Assembly: GCA_964001155.1 (NCBI GenBank)
Contig: CAXFCD010000207.1
Location: forward strand, 1-7,212
DNA: 7,212 nt
Direction of reading: 5' to 3'
From: CAXFCD01 sp964001155
GTDB taxonomy: Bacteria > Fidelibacterota > Marinisomatia > Marinisomatales > UBA1611
Made by a program: the position numbers and the translations under genes. Within the stretch, counting starts at the first letter, position 1. Every line of letters begins with the position of its first letter. The notes under the pieces were generated by a model, which did no database searches, was not told where the DNA came from, and saw nothing but the letters and a program-made list of their open reading frames with translations. Of this stretch, positions 6,400 through 7,212 are shown piece after piece.

Positions 6400-7137
6400 T
6401 TAATTCCCGCCATCCAGTTCCTTATTCCATTGTACAAATTCATCTTCGCCATCTTTGGTTTGGTCAAATTCAAACATGTGGAATTTCCCGTCAGCTCGAA
6501 TGTTGATTTGCATGCCTTCCGCTAAGGTAACCCATTCTTCTAAAGTGACCTCATAAGGACCGGAAACCTGTGTGGGTGCTGCGATTTCTTTTACGGGACC
6601 TAATTTAAACGGTGTGGGTGGTGGCGCCAGTCCCTGGCGTTTTTTCTTCCGTTCTTCAATATAATTTTTTGCCTGGTTCACGTCCACCTTCCCATCATAC
6701 ACCAGTACAGCACTTTCATCATCTCCGGCCTTGGCTCGGTATTTGGTCCCCCGGATGGCCGCCACAGCCGTTGGGGTACGGATGGCGATATTCTTTTTTT
6801 CACCAAAGGCAGCCTTGGCTGAAACCCACACATTGCCTTTTTTCAAATTTGCATTGAAATTTTTCACCATAGGTTTCACATCTGCTTCATTGAGTTCCAA
6901 TTCAGAATTTTCGCCGATGCGGACTTTCCCACCGCCGGTGAGGGTAATCTCGCAACGGGATTTGGCTTGGGTGCGAATCATATTGCCCTGGAAGACGGGC
7001 TGGTTGGGCTTGGCGCGGATCCAATCGGTGTCGGACTTGAACTCCACCTTACCCAAGGGGAGGGAAATTTTACCAAATGGCTGATCAGCAGCCACGAGTA
7101 GCGTGGTAAAAATGAGGATACAGCTTAGATATCCCAT
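6400..7137 (-). CDS. Exported FecR-domain protein
   Basis: 245-aa periplasmic or surface protein. The signal peptide covers residues 1-17 (hydrophobic, ending VAA before DQ), so this is not a membrane anti-sigma factor of the classic FecR type, which carries a cytoplasmic N-terminal domain. The FecR core spans about 23-153: 'GKVEFKSDTDWIRAK', then 'GNMIRTQAKSRCEITLTGGG' (51-70), 'ELELNE', 'LKKGNVWVSAKA' (98-109), the hallmark 'TPTAVAAIRGTKY' (121-133) and 'VLVYDGKVDV'. A charged, proline-containing linker (about 155-180) leads to a C-terminal segment with 'YEVTLEEWVTLAEGMQI' and an acidic tail. The start at 7137 is chosen because AGGAGA lies 7 nt upstream and the signal peptide then begins at once. 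A TTG at 7194 would add 19 residues before the signal peptide. The partner is unknown. The CHASE2 cyclase next door suggests, but does not prove, a shared sensing role. Confidence 0.88.
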   Translation of the reverse strand: MGYLSCILIFTTLLVAADQPFGKISLPLGKVEFKSDTDWIRAKPNQPVFQGNMIRTQAKSRCEITLTGGGKVRIGENSELELNEADVKPMVKNFNANLKKGNVWVSAKAAFGEKKNIAIRTPTAVAAIRGTKYRAKAGDDESAVLVYDGKVDVNQAKNYIEERKKKRQGLAPPPTPFKLGPVKEIAAPTQVSGPYEVTLEEWVTLAEGMQINIRADGKFHMFEFDQTKDGEDEFVQWNKELDGGN

Positions 7138-7144
7138 AGTTCTA

Positions 7145-7150
7145 TCTCCT
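7145..7150 (-). promoter_or_regulatory. Shine-Dalgarno deciding the FecR-domain gene start
   Basis: AGGAGA on the minus strand, 7 nt before the ATG at 7137. It favours this ATG over the in-frame TTG at 7194, which has no comparable site. The rest of the leader up to the right edge (7151-7212) shows no clear promoter or terminator. Confidence 0.75.
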
Positions 7151-7212
7151 GTGACTGTCGGCAGTTTAAAAAAACCTCGGGGAAAAAGCCACAATTGGTT
7201 ACAACTTATAAA

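Noticed and set aside
6731..7084. Plus-strand open frame of 117 codons opposite the FecR-domain gene
   Set aside because: It is antisense to a well-supported FecR core, and its translation has no recognisable motif. It is a shadow frame.
7160..7190. Possible terminator of an upstream gene (GC-rich CCCCGAGG followed by a T run on the minus strand)
   Set aside because: CCCCGAGG cannot form a stem with its surroundings, so there is no hairpin before the T run.
7138..7194. Longer FecR-domain protein starting at TTG 7194
   Set aside because: It would place 19 residues before an obvious signal peptide and ignore the AGGAGA site in front of the ATG at 7137.

Overview
The window looks like chromosomal DNA of a Gram-negative (diderm) bacterium, probably from the FCB side of the tree and most like Candidatus Marinimicrobia (SAR406) or a relative. 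This is an inference from protein style. Signal peptides end in -LLFAQD or -LAQD, and there is a piece of a type IX secretion C-terminal sorting domain with the 'YNIMGQEV' signature. A TPR/SLH lipoprotein sits beside FecR, CHASE2 and LPP20 families. There is no rRNA, tRNA or marker gene to settle the taxonomy. Base composition is moderate and even, and I see no phage, IS or CRISPR content.

All genes are on the minus strand, so the order of expression runs from high to low coordinates. First is a secreted FecR-domain protein (7137-6400). A roughly 200-bp non-coding gap follows, flanked by imperfect inverted copies of a GCG-rich motif. Next is a large membrane class III nucleotide cyclase with a CHASE2 sensor (6200-3903). 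A 62-codon orphan remnant of a type IX sorting domain (3856-3668) follows it. Then come a TPR plus SLH lipoprotein (3653-2505), an FlgT-like exported protein with a TolB-like middle domain (2482-1364), an exported LPP20-family protein (1352-492), and a TlpA/ResA-type periplasmic thioredoxin cut by the window edge (455-1).

Gaps from the cyclase leftward are short (11-46 nt), and one Shine-Dalgarno overlaps the preceding stop codon, so 6200-1 reads like one operon. FecR may belong to the same unit or to its own. Every intact product is exported or membrane-bound. The only obvious cytoplasmic output is the cyclase domain. A reasonable but unproven reading is a cell-envelope module: periplasmic FecR and CHASE2 sensing coupled to cyclic-nucleotide synthesis, with co-transcribed envelope proteins (SLH/TPR, FlgT-like, LPP20-like, thioredoxin). 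The FlgT-like and LPP20-like pair resembles the flgT/flgO/flgP set of Vibrio, but no flagellar gene is visible here.
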